NCBI GenBank assembly: GCA_035308905.1
Contig: DATGFS010000031.1
Coordinates: forward strand, 1-64,000
Direction of reading: 5' to 3'
Length of the DNA: 64,000 nucleotides
Origin: a bacterium
Lineage (GTDB): Bacteria > Sysuimicrobiota > Sysuimicrobiia > Sysuimicrobiales > Segetimicrobiaceae
A program made the translations under genes and the position numbers. Of the stretch, positions 1-7,612 are shown piece after piece. Numbering within the stretch: position 1 is the first letter of the stretch; each line of letters begins with the position of its first letter. Below the pieces are notes generated by a model that did not search any database, was not told where the DNA came from, and was given only the letters and a program-made list of their open reading frames with translations.

Positions 1-915
1 CATCACCGCCGGCACCGCGGCGACGTCGAGCGCGCCCGCCTCCATTAAACGCGCCGTGACGTGCGGGTACAACTGCGGATTCATGTCATCGATCGACGTC
101 TCCAGCATCACGAGCCGCTCGGTCCGCGCCGCGTCCCCGAACACCCCCGCGCCGTCGCCGATCACGCCCGCACGGCCACCCGCGCCGGGGACGTCCCGGA
201 TCTCCTGCGCTTCGCCGACGAACAGACGCAGCACGTTCGCCCGCTCCGGATCGTCGCGGCCGGCGCCGGCGCCGATTCGCTCGACGCGCATCAACGGCAG
301 CGGCCCCCACGCGGACACGATCTCTCGCAGCAGCGCGGCGCCGGTCGGCGTCAGCCACTCGCCCTCGATCTCACCCGCGGACACCGGCATACCTTCGAGC
401 AGCGCCTGCGTCGCGGGGGCGGGCACCGGCACGACGCCGTGCCGGATGCGCACCCAGCCGCGCCCGATCGTCACAGGAGACGCGACAATGCGGTCGAGGC
501 CGAGCGCCTCCACCCCGGCAAGCACTCCCACCACGTCGACGAGGGTATCGAGGCCGCCCAGTTCGTGCAGATGCACCCGCTCGACCGGCACGCCGTGCAC
601 CTGGGATTCGACCTCGGCCAGACGGCGCAGCACCCCCGCGGCGCGCGCGCGGACCGGCGCCGCTACGCGGCAGCCGTCGAGGATCGCGGCGAGCTGCGGA
701 TAGAGACGCTCGTCGGCCGGATTCTCCTCGATGACCTCGACGCGCAACGCGGGCACTCCGCGACGGGCGCCGGGCGCGACCGAGAGGCGCACCGGCACGC
801 CGAGGTCGGCAACGACCTGCCGCAGCGCCGCTTCCGGCCATCCCGCGCCGACGAGGGCGCCGAGCAGCATGTCCCCGCTCGCGCCGCTCCCGCAGTCAAG
901 GTACCCGAGACGCAT
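1..915 (-). CDS. larC: Nickel-pincer cofactor biosynthesis protein LarC (3' end outside window)
   Basis: LarC inserts nickel, in a CTP-dependent reaction, into the thiolated pyridinium nucleotide made by LarB and LarE. Seen: YLDCGSGASGDMLLGAL at residues 5-21, HLHELGGLDTLVDVVG at 115-130, then PVPAPAT and TPTGAAL segments, all typical of LarC. The start is ATG at 915 with GGGGAGG just upstream; it lies 20 nt inside the larB 3' end, so translation is probably coupled. 305 codons are present and the family is about 400 aa, so the C-terminus lies beyond the left edge. The visible part is one uninterrupted frame, unlike Lactobacillus plantarum, where larC is read through a programmed frameshift. 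Confidence 0.93.
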   Translation of the reverse strand, partial: MRLGYLDCGSGASGDMLLGALVGAGWPEAALRQVVADLGVPVRLSVAPGARRGVPALRVEVIEENPADERLYPQLAAILDGCRVAAPVRARAAGVLRRLAEVESQVHGVPVERVHLHELGGLDTLVDVVGVLAGVEALGLDRIVASPVTIGRGWVRIRHGVVPVPAPATQALLEGMPVSAGEIEGEWLTPTGAALLREIVSAWGPLPLMRVERIGAGAGRDDPERANVLRLFVGEAQEIRDVPGAGGRAGVIGDGAGVFGDAARTERLVMLETSIDDMNPQLYPHVTARLMEAGALDVAAVPAVM

Positions 916-1705
916 GCGCCTCCCCGGAGACCTCCGTCACACCGCCCGCATTCGCGCCGGCCGCATTCCCGTTGATGCACGCGGCGAGGTAGCCCGCGCC
1001 GAAGCCGTTGTCGATGTTCACGACGGCGACCCCCGGGGCGCACGCGTTGAGCATCGTGAGCAGCGGCGCGAGGCCGCCGAGATGCGCGCCGTAGCCGACG
1101 CTCGTCGGCACGCCGATGACCGGCACCCGCGTGAGGCCGGCCACGACCGCGGGCAGCGCCCCATCCATGCCGGCGGCCACGACCAGCACCCGCGCCCGCT
1201 CGAGCAGGTCGCGGTGCGCGCCCAGTCGGTGCAGCCCGCTCACGCCGAGGTCGTACGCGCGTACGACCTCGGCGCCCATCACCTCCGCCGTCCACGCCGC
1301 CTCCTCGGCGACGGACAGGTCACCCGTGCCGCCCGTCAGCACCCCGACGCAGCCGGTGCGGGAGCGCGGCGCTTCACCGAGCACGATGAGGCGCGCGTCC
1401 GCGACGTACGTGGCGCCCGGCAGCGCCTCGGCGACCGCGGCCGCGACGTCGGCCGGCGCGCGGGTCAGGAGCACAGGGCCGCCGCCACGGCGGAGCACGG
1501 TCGCGATCTCTATGATCTGCGCGACGGACTTGCCCGGACAGTACACCGCCTCCGGCGCGCCGCGCCGAAGCGGCCGGTGAGTGTCCGCTTTGGCGAAGCC
1601 GAGATCCGCAAAAGGCAGCCAGCGCAGTGCCGAGAGCGCGTCCGTGATGGAGACCCGCCCGGAGCGGACGTCGTCCAGCAGGCGGATAAGCGCCTCTTCG
1701 TTCAC
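896..1705 (-). CDS. larB: Pyridinium-3,5-biscarboxylic acid mononucleotide synthase LarB
   Basis: LarB carboxylates nicotinic acid adenine dinucleotide at C5 and releases AMP, giving the scaffold of the nickel-pincer cofactor. The 269-residue protein has a small N-terminal domain and a C-terminal PurE (AIR carboxylase)-like half containing GGTGDLSVAEEAAW, VAAGMDGALPAVVAGL, GVPTSVGYGAHLGG and NIDNGFGAG. I chose GTG at 1705: it overlaps the larE stop in the tetranucleotide GTGA, and the protein then starts VNEEALIRLL as expected. The in-frame extension further upstream is low-complexity Arg/Gly and looks like antisense-type noise. Confidence 0.93.
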   Translation of the reverse strand: MNEEALIRLLDDVRSGRVSITDALSALRWLPFADLGFAKADTHRPLRRGAPEAVYCPGKSVAQIIEIATVLRRGGGPVLLTRAPADVAAAVAEALPGATYVADARLIVLGEAPRSRTGCVGVLTGGTGDLSVAEEAAWTAEVMGAEVVRAYDLGVSGLHRLGAHRDLLERARVLVVAAGMDGALPAVVAGLTRVPVIGVPTSVGYGAHLGGLAPLLTMLNACAPGVAVVNIDNGFGAGYLAACINGNAAGANAGGVTEVSGEAHASRVP

Positions 1706-2568
1706 GCGCCCCGTCCGTCCGCGGGTGCGGCCGCGCCCGCCGCCTCCCGGCGGACGCCGCCCGCCGCGGCCAGTCCCGCGGAAAATCGCCCCGATCGCAG
1801 ACCGTCCGGCGCGATCCGCACGGTCGCAAAGCCGATCGCGCGCAGCGCATCGGTCAGCCGGTCCGACAACGCGGTCAGGCGCTCGACCTCCGGCGACGGC
1901 ACCTCGACGCTCGCCGCGGCGCCGTGGTGGCGGACGCGCACGTCGCGAAAACCGAGGCCCCGGACGATCCGCTCCGCCGCCTCGATCCGGCCGAGCGCGG
2001 CGACGGTCACCGGCGATCCGAACGGCAGGCGCGACGCGAGGCACGGCGCGGCGGGCTTGTCCCACACTTCGAGCCCCCGCCGGCGCGCCAGCGCGCGGAT
2101 CTCCGCTTTGCCGAGACCCGCGTCGAGCAGCGGGGCGCGCACGCCGAACTCTCCGGCCGCGCGCATCCCGGGCCGGTAGTCGCCGACGTCGTCGGCGTTG
2201 GCCCCGTAGACGAGCGCCGGCAGACCGAGCTCCGCGGCGAGCGGCGTGAGCTCAGTGAACAGAGCGTGCTTGCAAAAATAGCAGCGGTTCGCGTCGTTGC
2301 GGAGGTAGCGGGCGTCCTCGAACTCACGGGTCTCCACGCGGAGATGCCGCACGCCGAGGGATACGGCAATCCGCTCCGCGACGGCCAGCTCGTCCCGCGC
2401 GAGCGACGGGGAAACCGCGGTCGCGGCCACGCACCGCTCGCCCAGCACGTCGAAGGCGGCCGCGAGAAGATACGCGCTGTCGACGCCGCCGGAAAACGCG
2501 ACCACGGCGCCGCCGAGCTCCCGCAGACCGGCCTCGAGCCGCGCCTGCTTATCGTCGAGCGTGTTCAC
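1702..2568 (-). CDS. larE: ATP-dependent sulfur-transfer protein LarE (three-cysteine type)
   Basis: PP-loop sulfurtransferase that adenylates the LarB product and converts its carboxylates to thiocarboxylates. Counting from GTG 2568 (288 aa), SGGVDS at 26-31 is the PP-loop, RCYFCK puts Cys96 and Cys99 in a CxxC, and PCLASR holds Cys176. Cys176 matches the sacrificial sulfur donor known from L. plantarum LarE; the extra CxxC suggests the type that binds a [4Fe-4S] cluster. The start could also be ATG 2577, but GGAGGGG then lies only about 2 nt away, while it is well spaced for GTG 2568. The stop overlaps the larB start by 4 nt. Confidence 0.93.
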   Translation of the reverse strand: MNTLDDKQARLEAGLRELGGAVVAFSGGVDSAYLLAAAFDVLGERCVAATAVSPSLARDELAVAERIAVSLGVRHLRVETREFEDARYLRNDANRCYFCKHALFTELTPLAAELGLPALVYGANADDVGDYRPGMRAAGEFGVRAPLLDAGLGKAEIRALARRRGLEVWDKPAAPCLASRLPFGSPVTVAALGRIEAAERIVRGLGFRDVRVRHHGAAASVEVPSPEVERLTALSDRLTDALRAIGFATVRIAPDGLRSGRFSAGLAAAGGVRREAAGAAAPADGRGA

Positions 2569-2618
2569 GCCGCGCATCCCCTCCGCGTCCCCTCGACGTC
2601 CTTCGACCGGCGTCCGCA

Positions 2619-3509
2619 CTACGCCTCCGTGACCGCGCCGGCGGGATCGGACGCCAGCCACACGCCCGCAAGCGTGAGCAGCGCGCCCGCCGCCTGCAGA
2701 GGACTCAGCGACTCGCCGAGTACGATGGCCGCGATGACCACCGCCGAGACCGGCTCCAGGTAGACGTACACCATCGTCTGCCGCTGTCCGAACCGGTGCA
2801 GCGACCGGCCCCACAGCGCCATCGCCACCACCATCCCCGCGGTGCCGCCGTACACGAGCCCGGCCCACGCCGGCCACGAGACCGCGCCCCAGGGGTGCCG
2901 CGCGACGTCGGACAGCGCGAGCGGCGCAAAGAGCAACATCGCGATCCCCATCGCCCACCCGGTCGCCTGCCACGTCCCGGCCGCCGCGACGACGGGGCTC
3001 ACCGCGAAGCTGTACCAGCTCCACGCGGCGGCCGCGCCGAGCGCGAGCAGGTCGCCGAGCATCCGCGGCGCGTCGAGCGCGCCCGCCGCTCCCTTGACCA
3101 AGAATGCCACGCCCGCGATGCCGGCCGCGAGCCCCGTCCACCGGCGGCCGTCGAGCGCCTCGCCGCCGCGCAGGGCCAGCCATGCCGCGGTCAGGAGCGG
3201 GGACGCCGCGAGGAGGATCGCGCTCTGTCCGGCCGTCGTCCAGCGGAGGCCGCCCACGAGCAGGATCTGAAACGCCGCCTGGGCGATCCCGGCGAGCAAG
3301 ATGGGCTGCCGGAGTCCGGGCGGCACCGAGCGCCGCCGCGGCAGACATATCGCGGCCAGCACCGCGGTGGCCAGCACGAGGCGAAGAAACGTGAAGTCGA
3401 CGACGGAGATCTCGCGCAGGGCCAAGCGGGCGCCGGGATAGATGCCGCCCCAAAGCACGACGGCCAGCAACGGCTCGACGTGAAACCGGCCGCCGGAGCG
3501 GCGGCTCAT
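2619..3509 (-). CDS. EamA/DMT-family membrane transporter
   Basis: Drug/metabolite transporter-superfamily protein of 296 aa with about ten hydrophobic segments in two EamA repeats, for example LLAVVLWGGIYPGARLAL near the N-terminus and VYVYLEPVSAVVIAAI in the second repeat. The EPVSA segment is the usual motif of the second half. The start ATG at 3509 overlaps the stop of the upstream SDR gene as ATGA. It sits directly before larE, so it may belong to the lar operon and move a substrate, product or cofactor precursor. The substrate cannot be deduced from sequence. Confidence 0.85.
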   Translation of the reverse strand: MSRRSGGRFHVEPLLAVVLWGGIYPGARLALREISVVDFTFLRLVLATAVLAAICLPRRRSVPPGLRQPILLAGIAQAAFQILLVGGLRWTTAGQSAILLAASPLLTAAWLALRGGEALDGRRWTGLAAGIAGVAFLVKGAAGALDAPRMLGDLLALGAAAAWSWYSFAVSPVVAAAGTWQATGWAMGIAMLLFAPLALSDVARHPWGAVSWPAWAGLVYGGTAGMVVAMALWGRSLHRFGQRQTMVYVYLEPVSAVVIAAIVLGESLSPLQAAGALLTLAGVWLASDPAGAVTEA

Positions 3510-4258
3510 ACCATCACGGAGCCGCCGTTCACGTCGAGGCACTGGCCGGTCATGAACCGGCCGTCCTCCGAGGCAAGGTACAGCGCGGCCTTGGCGATGT
3601 CGTCCGGATCGCCCATCCGGCGCACCGGAAGCTCCGCAGCCCGCGTCCGCTGGCGCTCCGGCGGATAGATCGACCGGTTCATGTCGGTCACGATCGCGCC
3701 GGGACAGATCGCGTTCACGGTAATGCCGTGCGGCCCAACCTCTCGCGCCAGCGAACGCGTGAATGCCAGCACGAACCCTTTGGTCCCGGAGTAAACGGCG
3801 AAGTTCTCGGATCCCACGTGGCCGAGCTGGGACGACAGGTTGATGATGCGTCCCGCGCGCCGGCCGGTCATCGAGGGCAGCAGCGCCCGCGTCAGCGTGA
3901 GCATGCCGTAGACGTTCACGTCGATCATCGCCGTCCATGTCGCGGGGTCCTGTGTCGCAAACGGCGCCACGTCCATGATTCCCGCGTTGTTCACGAGGAT
4001 GTCGACGCGCCCAAACGCGCCGAGCGCCTGTTCCGCGAGCGCGGCCGTGTCGCCGGCATGTGCCACGTCGGCCCGCACCGCCAGCGCCTGGCGTCCGGTC
4101 CGTTCGATTTGCGCGACGACGGATGCCGCCTCGGACTCCGCGGCCCGGTAGGCGAGCACGACGTCGGCACCCTCCGCCGCGAAGCATAGCGCGGTCGCGC
4201 GGCCGAAGCCGCGGCTGCCGCCGGTAATCAGCGCAACTCGATCGGCAAGCCTGCCCAT
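3506..4258 (-). CDS. SDR-family NAD(P)-dependent oxidoreductase
   Basis: Classical short-chain dehydrogenase/reductase of 250 aa. TGGSRGFG at residues 12-19 binds the cofactor, NNAG is the fold motif, NLSSQ carries the catalytic serine and YSGTK the Tyr/Lys pair. ATG 4258 has GGAGGGG about 5 nt upstream and gives the standard SDR length; an upstream in-frame GTG (4288) has no good ribosome site. It is the first gene of a five-gene minus-strand run leading into larE-larB-larC. An oxidoreductase acting on a 2-hydroxy acid would fit a racemase operon, but that is inference. Confidence 0.88.
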   Translation of the reverse strand: MGRLADRVALITGGSRGFGRATALCFAAEGADVVLAYRAAESEAASVVAQIERTGRQALAVRADVAHAGDTAALAEQALGAFGRVDILVNNAGIMDVAPFATQDPATWTAMIDVNVYGMLTLTRALLPSMTGRRAGRIINLSSQLGHVGSENFAVYSGTKGFVLAFTRSLAREVGPHGITVNAICPGAIVTDMNRSIYPPERQRTRAAELPVRRMGDPDDIAKAALYLASEDGRFMTGQCLDVNGGSVMV

Positions 4259-4425
4259 GAACCCCTCCACCGCGCCGGATTCGGCCACGATCGCGTGGAT
4301 CGCGCGTGTTGCCGGGAGGTTCGGCGAGCCGGACGGCGCGACCTACGGGAGGAGACGCCAGGTACCACGGCCAACGGCAGAGCGTCTCAACCCAGCACCA
4401 CCCCCGCGGGGAGGTCCGGCCTGCC

Positions 4426-5268
4426 ATGCCGACAATCGCCGAGAAGCGCCGCGCGTTCCGGCAACTCCACGAATCCGGCTGCTTCATCATTCCGAATCCG
4501 TGGGACGCGGGCACCGCGCGCTACCTGCAGCATCTCGGCTTCAAGGCGATCGCGACGACGAGCTCCGGCGCGGCGTGGTCAATGGCGCTGCCCGATGAGG
4601 ACTGGGCGCTCACCCGCGATCCGATGCTGGCGCACATCCGCGCGATCGTCGAGGCGTCGGACCTGCCCGTGAACGCGGATTACGAATCGGGCTACGCGGA
4701 CGATCCCGCGGGCGTCGGCGATAACGTGCGGTTGTGCGTCGAGACCGGCGTGGCCGGCCTGTCGATCGAGGACTCGACCGGTGACGCGTCCCGGCCGCTC
4801 TACGACTTCGACCTGGCCGTCGCCCGCATCCGCGCGGCCCGGGCCGCGATCGATCGCGCCGGCGGCGACGTGCTGTTGGTCGGCCGCTCGGAGGGCTTCA
4901 TCGTGGGACGACCCGACCTCGACGAGACGATCCGGCGCCTACGGGCCTACGCGTCGGCCGGCGCCGACTGCCTCTACGCGCCGGGCATCCGCACCCGCGA
5001 GCAGATCCGCGCGGTCGTCGACGCCGCGGCGCCGAAGCCGGTCAACCTCCTGATCGGGGCGCCGATCGGGCTCACGCTCGCGGACGCGGCCGCGCTCGGT
5101 GTGCGCCGGATCAGCGTCGGCGGCGCGCTCGCGCGAGCCGCCTGGGGCGGATTCATCCGCGCCGCGAAGGGCCTTGTGGCGGGGACCTTCGACGCCTTCG
5201 CGGATGCGGCGCCCGGCAGTGAGCTGAACGCGTTGTTCGCCGAGGACGCCAAGCGGAGGAGGCGGTGA
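4426..5268 (+). CDS. Isocitrate lyase/PEP mutase-family protein
   Basis: A 280-aa TIM-barrel enzyme of the isocitrate lyase/phosphoenolpyruvate mutase superfamily, which makes or breaks C-C or P-C bonds next to a carboxylate. FIIPNPWDAGTARYL, TTSSGAAWSMALPDEDW, the metal-site segment VNADYESGYAD, GLSIEDST and a GRSEGF segment are visible. The KKCGH catalytic cysteine loop of true isocitrate and methylisocitrate lyases is not seen, so an oxaloacetate decarboxylase-like or carboxyPEP mutase-like role is more likely. ATG 4426 follows GGGGAGG. The gene diverges from the SDR/lar operon across a 167-nt gap and its stop overlaps the next gene. Confidence 0.85.
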   Translation: MPTIAEKRRAFRQLHESGCFIIPNPWDAGTARYLQHLGFKAIATTSSGAAWSMALPDEDWALTRDPMLAHIRAIVEASDLPVNADYESGYADDPAGVGDNVRLCVETGVAGLSIEDSTGDASRPLYDFDLAVARIRAARAAIDRAGGDVLLVGRSEGFIVGRPDLDETIRRLRAYASAGADCLYAPGIRTREQIRAVVDAAAPKPVNLLIGAPIGLTLADAAALGVRRISVGGALARAAWGGFIRAAKGLVAGTFDAFADAAPGSELNALFAEDAKRRRR

Positions 5269-5882
5269 TGCCGGCGGACGTGCGATACGCGCGTCTTGCG
5301 ACACCAGTCGGCCCCATCCTCGTCGCGGAGACGGACGACGGCGTGGTGGCCATCCACTTCGAAGAGGGACGCAGGCGCCGCCCCGCTGACGCGGGACTAG
5401 CCGTCGGTATGCGACGGCGTCGCCGGTTCGACCCGGCGTGGCGCCTCGTCGATGAGCGCGAGATCCGCCTCGCCGCCCAGCTTGCGGAGTACTTCGCCGG
5501 CACCCGCCGGACGTTCGAGGTCCGCCTGGCGCCGCAGGGCACGCCGTTTCAGCGGCGCGTCTGGGAGGCGGTGGCCGCGATCCCGTACGGCAAGACTCGC
5601 TCCTATGGAGCGATCGCGGCCGAGATCGGCGCGCCCAGCGCCGTGCGCGCCGTCGGCGCCGCGAACGGCCGGAACCCGTGGCCGATCGTCGTGCCCTGCC
5701 ACCGCGTGATCGGGAGCGACGGGTCGCTCACGGGGTACGGCGGCGGGCTCCCGATCAAACGCGCGCTGCTCGACTTCGAGCGCGGCGCCGGCCGGCTCTT
5801 TGACGACGGAGGACGCTGGGTGACTAGCCCGCGGGATGCGCGGGCGTCGGGATCCACCACTCCTCGCCGCGCGGTGTCGTAA
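5268..5882 (+). CDS. ogt: Methylated-DNA--protein-cysteine S-methyltransferase (Ogt type)
   Basis: Suicide repair protein that moves the O6-alkyl group of guanine to its own cysteine. PCHRV with Cys144 is the acceptor motif. The DNA-binding part is recognisable from TPFQRRVWEAVAAIPYGKT, where the helix-turn-helix begins, and from GAANGRNPWPIVVPCHRV. The 204-aa protein has an N-terminal domain like Ogt/AdaB. The start is ATG 5268 (or GTG 5265), behind GGAGGAGG and overlapping the upstream TGA. Its last 59 nt overlap the opposing M20 hydrolase, and that C-terminal tail (TSPRDARASG onward) lies beyond the conserved domain. Confidence 0.93.
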   Translation: MPADVRYARLATPVGPILVAETDDGVVAIHFEEGRRRRPADAGLAVGMRRRRRFDPAWRLVDEREIRLAAQLAEYFAGTRRTFEVRLAPQGTPFQRRVWEAVAAIPYGKTRSYGAIAAEIGAPSAVRAVGAANGRNPWPIVVPCHRVIGSDGSLTGYGGGLPIKRALLDFERGAGRLFDDGGRWVTSPRDARASGSTTPRRAVS

Positions 5883-7407
5883 CGTATTCCGGCCAGCGCA
5901 GGTCGACCGGCGGAGCGAAGTCCCGCGGCAGGAGCGGCGCGACCCAGCGCGTTCCACCCACGCCGCCGCCGGTTCGCTCTTCGAATTCCGCCCGCGCGTT
6001 CGCGAGTTCGTCCGGGCACGTCAGCAGATCTACGAGGCTCGCCGCGATCGTCTTGCCGGCGGTGAACGTCATCGGATCGATGCACGCCGGCACACCGCCG
6101 ATCGCGTTTGACGTCCACGCCGGATACTCGTAGCCCGGCTGCGCCGGCCGCAGGCGCGGCCGCCCGACGAACAGCCGCGCCGTCGGCGCGTGCCACGTGT
6201 AGTCGACGTAGTCGTCGGACGTGAAGCTCTCCTGCCAGGCGGGAAGCGCCTCCCGGAGTCGCGCTTCGTTCTCGGCCGGCGGCACGAGCCGGCCGCACGA
6301 CTCGATGAATGGATCCTCCATCGGCGCGATCCCGAGGTTTTGCTGGATCTCCCGCCCGAAGCGGCGGGCCTCCTCGCCGAACACCGGGGGCCCGGCCAGT
6401 TCCAGGTTGCGGTACATGAGATCGGCGAGGGCGCGGTTCGGCAGCCCCACGCGGGTCTTGGTGATCCACCGAACGCCGTGCCGGCAGTGCGCGATCGCCG
6501 CCGCGTGGGCCGCGTTCCGCTCGAGCACTCGGGCGATCTGCTCCTGGATGCCGAGGCTCGGCGAGCGCCACGCGTACTGGATCGCGGCGTAGCGCGGCGG
6601 CAGGTTGTCGGACGTGCACTGCCCGCCCACCATCATGAACTCGTTGAGCGTCCACGTGCCGGTGTGCGGAAACATCGCTTCCTTTAAGTACTTGCTGCTC
6701 GTGTACATCAGGCACACCGCGTCCAGCGCCCCCGGGCACCGCGCCGTCGCGTGCGAGTGGCGAACCGGCATCAGCGACTGGTCGATCCACGTCTCCGGCT
6801 CGTCGCACTCGAACGTGTACTGCGCGCTCCAGTAGGCGCCGCACTGCGTGTCCCAGGCGACCGTGTTGTTCGGATTCGGGTGGAACGCGATGTAGGCGTC
6901 CGCGCCGTCGTAGTAGCCCTTGGCCGCGTGGACCGGCTTGGAGCCGCAGACCTTCTCCGCCGGCTCCCCGAAGAAGCGGAGCGTGCCCCGCAGGCGGTGC
7001 GTCTGCATCGCGGCCTTGGCCGCGAGCACGCCGGTCAGTCCAGCGACGCCGAGCGCGGAGTGCGGATCGGTGTGCCCCGCCGCGTACGGATGCAGGCCTT
7101 CGCGCGGCGCCCGGCGGGGCGCCGGCTGCTGCGAGTTCTCCGGCACCGCGTCGTACTCGGCGTACGAGCCGAGCACGGGCCGGCCCTCGCCGAATGTGGC
7201 GAGAAACGCCGTCGGCATCCCGCCGCTGCCCTCCTCGACGTGGAAGCCTTCGGCCCGCAGCAGGTCGCGGTAGGCGCGCGCGGACTTGTACTCTCGCCAC
7301 GCCGGCTCGGCGTAGCGCCAGATCTCCTCGCAGAAGCGCGAGAGCCGCGGCCGGTTCGCCTCCACCCACGCGAGTGCGGTCTGCCTTTCCACCGATACCT
7401 GCGCCAT
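5824..7407 (-). CDS. M20-family amidohydrolase, AbgB-like
   Basis: Metal-dependent hydrolase of the M20 peptidase/aminoacylase clan, 527 aa and closest in layout to AbgB (p-aminobenzoyl-glutamate hydrolase subunit B). Seen: EEIWRYAEPAWREYKSA, GSYAEYDAVPE (metal-site region), the PYAAGHTDPHSALG segment with candidate metal-binding histidines, and a dimerisation segment near FECDEPETWID. No signal peptide, so it acts in the cytoplasm on imported amides. ATG 7407 is preceded by GAGGAGGG. It lies divergent to importer 1 across about 205 nt, so the two may share control. The stop (5824) is inside the 3' end of the methyltransferase gene. Confidence 0.88.
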   Translation of the reverse strand: MAQVSVERQTALAWVEANRPRLSRFCEEIWRYAEPAWREYKSARAYRDLLRAEGFHVEEGSGGMPTAFLATFGEGRPVLGSYAEYDAVPENSQQPAPRRAPREGLHPYAAGHTDPHSALGVAGLTGVLAAKAAMQTHRLRGTLRFFGEPAEKVCGSKPVHAAKGYYDGADAYIAFHPNPNNTVAWDTQCGAYWSAQYTFECDEPETWIDQSLMPVRHSHATARCPGALDAVCLMYTSSKYLKEAMFPHTGTWTLNEFMMVGGQCTSDNLPPRYAAIQYAWRSPSLGIQEQIARVLERNAAHAAAIAHCRHGVRWITKTRVGLPNRALADLMYRNLELAGPPVFGEEARRFGREIQQNLGIAPMEDPFIESCGRLVPPAENEARLREALPAWQESFTSDDYVDYTWHAPTARLFVGRPRLRPAQPGYEYPAWTSNAIGGVPACIDPMTFTAGKTIAASLVDLLTCPDELANARAEFEERTGGGVGGTRWVAPLLPRDFAPPVDLRWPEYVTTPRGEEWWIPTPAHPAG

Positions 7408-7612
7408 CGCGTCCCTCCTCAATCGGTGACTGAGCCCGTCGGGCGGCCCCGTCCGCCGATCGTGGCCGCGCGCCGGCGCCATCTGTGATTCGTGGTTCCA
7501 GCGTTCGAAAAGGATGTCCTACGGTCCGGCGAATGCGACGCGCGGGCGGTGAGGGGGACACGGCCCGCGCGTCGCGAACCGCACACACACCGGCACAACG
7601 GGGGGGACTTCA

